64,000 nt of DNA. Origin: Epiperipatus broadwayi (taxonomy: Eukaryota; Onychophora; Udeonychophora; Euonychophora; Peripatidae). A program made the position numbers and the translations under genes. The notes under the pieces were generated by a model. That model searched no databases and was not told where the DNA came from. It saw only the letters and a program-made list of their open reading frames with translations. The stretch spans positions 8,649,761 to 8,713,760 of the forward strand of contig JAQFVV010012434.1 of the NCBI GenBank assembly GCA_028023455.1. The letters are read 5' to 3'. Positions 62,695-64,000 of this stretch are shown here, one piece after another (positions within the stretch are counted from its first letter, which is position 1; each line of letters starts with the position of its first letter).

Positions 62695-62907
62695 CTATAA
62701 TTTGTCAAAATACTTTCTTTTACAGAAATATTTATATTTCTTTAAAATATCTATTAGTAATAGACAATAGTAATTTAACTTTTGAAAACTATTTTTAGTC
62801 CAAAATACTACTTTTCTCCATCTTGTAGTTTTATGTACTAATCCAGCGTCTGTTACTTTTCTAGCATAAAGTTTCTGATATATTTCTCCGATGTGTGAGG
62901 TTTCCAT
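62695..62907 (-). other. 70-codon leader ORF in the 5' LTR
   Basis: The same frame as 51499-51711 with one residue change (Ile to Arg in LYAxKVTD). In the functional 5' LTR this would be transcribed near the RNA 5' end. No domain recognised. Confidence 0.25.
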
Positions 62908-63135
62908 TGATTATTTGTACGTAAATTGAGTTTCGATATTGAGAAGATGATAGGGAATTATTAAGTTACTCCTGCATACTTATCATTTAAAATTATAAAA
63001 TTATATACAATAACACTCTTATGATTTTAAAACTGATTCTTAAGAGCGTTTATAAATTTACTCAGCTATTTTTTTAATAGCACAAACGACTTAGAAGTTT
63101 TATTGTAGAGAGACCCCCTCAACAATTGAATCCAG

Positions 63136-63170
63136 CTTATATACTGCCAGAAACTCCTTATCTGATTGGT
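63136..63170 (-). promoter_or_regulatory. CCAAT and TATA boxes of the 5' LTR (likely active promoter)
   Basis: Element strand ACCAATCAGA (63161-63170) and TATATAAG (63136-63143) are identical to the 3' LTR. Transcription from here would run leftward through about 3.3 kb of R/U5, then the PBS region, gag and pol. Confidence 0.72.
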
Positions 63171-64000
63171 AGGTTTAAACAATCAAAATTTCTTATTTAC
63201 ATATTTACCAACACAATATTAAAAATAAATAATGACTTATTTAATATTTTGATATTTTATCAAATTCTTTCAAAACAATATTTATCGTTTATTTAAATCT
63301 ATTAAACATTCTTTTGAAATATTATTTCTCACTTAATTTAAATCTTAACTTTTATAAGATCATTTAAAATAAATTAAATCTTTTTAAATACGTTACATTT
63401 TTAAGACAATATTTTAAAATCAAATTTAATATTTTACATTAATATCTTTATTTTTATCTCGTGATAACTCACGTATTATTTATAAATTTTACAACATGAT
63501 TTTGTAAAATAATAATTATGCAACTTTATTAGACAACTTCCACGCGTGTGTGTATAACATCTGTTCTTTATCACAAGAACGCTTGTCTAAAAATAAACTA
63601 ACAATTGCAGTATTTTAAAATAAATATTTTTAAATATTTAAGATATTATAATAGATTTTAAAATAATTATTTGATATGATTAAAATCAAATATTAATCTC
63701 AATTTAAGTACTTATAATTTAAAATATTTTTATTCACTTTTAACATATATTTTGAATTTAATAAATATCTTTATCTAATTTTAGCTTGTCTTTTAAATAT
63801 TTTAGCTTCAAACATTTGTTATTAAATTTATTAATGCAGTATTACATCATAATCATCATCATTTTAATTTCTTCTCAAGATCAACACAATTCACATATCA
63901 AATACTCATAGATTGCTTTAATTAAACTTATGGTAACATTACCACAAGCAAAGTCAACATCACATCTTTAAAATACTTCTTAAATTTAAAATTTTCCACT

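Larger units (their letters stand above)
48612..64000 (-). mobile_element. Ty3/Gypsy LTR retrotransposon with giant LTRs (5' LTR cut by window end)
   Basis: Two long direct repeats with an offset of about 11,196 bp flank a 6957-bp internal region that encodes, on the minus strand, gag, protease, RT, RNase H and integrase in that order. Integrase after RNase H defines the Ty3/Gypsy type. A candidate PBS and a clear polypurine tract sit at the correct ends. By eye the LTRs differ at only about one to three positions per 100 in the stretches compared, so the insertion is fairly young. No envelope-like ORF lies between pol and the 3' LTR. LTRs of 4.2 kb are far longer than usual for animal Gypsy elements (commonly a few hundred bases). 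The element is autonomous in layout but has a broken protease in this assembly. Confidence 0.92.
59808..64000 (-). repeat. 5' LTR (incomplete at window end)
   Basis: Colinear with 48612-52806 of the 3' LTR with scattered substitutions and small indels. About 45 bases of the U3 end, and therefore the right target-site duplication, lie outside the window. Confidence 0.93.

Noticed and set aside
1-64000. CRISPR array, bacterial operons, rRNA genes or a complete tRNA gene
   Set aside because: No regularly spaced repeats with unique spacers, no ribosome-binding-site-led gene clusters, no rRNA-like sequence; the two tRNA-like stretches are SINE heads without full cloverleafs.

Overview
The window looks like a piece of a large, AT-rich, repeat-dominated animal genome. 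It has spliceosomal exon borders, a tRNA-derived SINE, APE-type LINEs, a Penelope-like element with a GIY-YIG endonuclease, foldback/MITE-like elements and a Ty3/Gypsy LTR retrotransposon. A mollusc, perhaps a cephalopod, would fit, but that is inference from the repeat mix and no species is claimed. Only two short pieces of a host gene are visible; nearly everything else supportable is mobile-element sequence in various stages of decay.

Layout. 0.2-15.1 kb: the last two recognisable exons of a plus-strand gene (178-256 and 14988-15026), separated by a 14.7 kb intron. The intron carries a TIR element with telomere-like repeats (0.4-1.5 kb), a small foldback MITE (1.5-1.7 kb), a truncated Penelope-like ORF (3.5-4.15 kb, minus), a 4.64 kb solo LTR (5326-9969, antisense) and a foldback (14.5 kb). 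15-28 kb: mostly featureless AT-rich DNA, then a decayed plus-strand LINE (22.6-25.6 kb) split by a MITE, a SINE-like tRNA head (26.2 kb), a second LINE 3' fragment (27.0-27.4 kb) and a Penelope-tail-like foldback (28.0-28.2 kb). 31-35 kb: a perfect 53-bp inverted repeat, an inverted pair of decayed hammerhead-ribozyme-like motifs and a tRNA-SINE. 38-48 kb: a long-TIR element next to an antisense LINE, a 1.1 kb-spaced direct repeat pair, a ~500 bp foldback, a second copy of the small MITE and a second antisense LINE fragment.

48612 to the window end: an almost complete minus-strand Ty3/Gypsy element with unusually long LTRs (3' LTR 48612-52850, 4239 bp; 5' LTR from 59808, cut by the window edge about 45 bp before its expected end). 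Internal order on the minus strand is candidate PBS, gag (714 codons, coiled coil with a 14-residue tandem repeat), protease, RT, RNase H, integrase, polypurine tract. Reading along the element, a CCAAT/TATA promoter about 0.9 kb into the LTR would start an RNA with a leader of about 4 kb before gag. RT, RNase H and integrase core residues are intact. The protease is broken, and the break coincides with sequences matching the Illumina TruSeq adapter on both sides of a 169-bp segment, so it is probably an assembly or polishing artefact and not a natural mutation.

Points most worth a second look: the adapter-like junctions, the giant LTRs that landed twice in (TA)n tracts, the hammerhead-like pair, and a recurrent small-hairpin-plus-GAAA motif shared by four otherwise different inverted-repeat or SINE elements.
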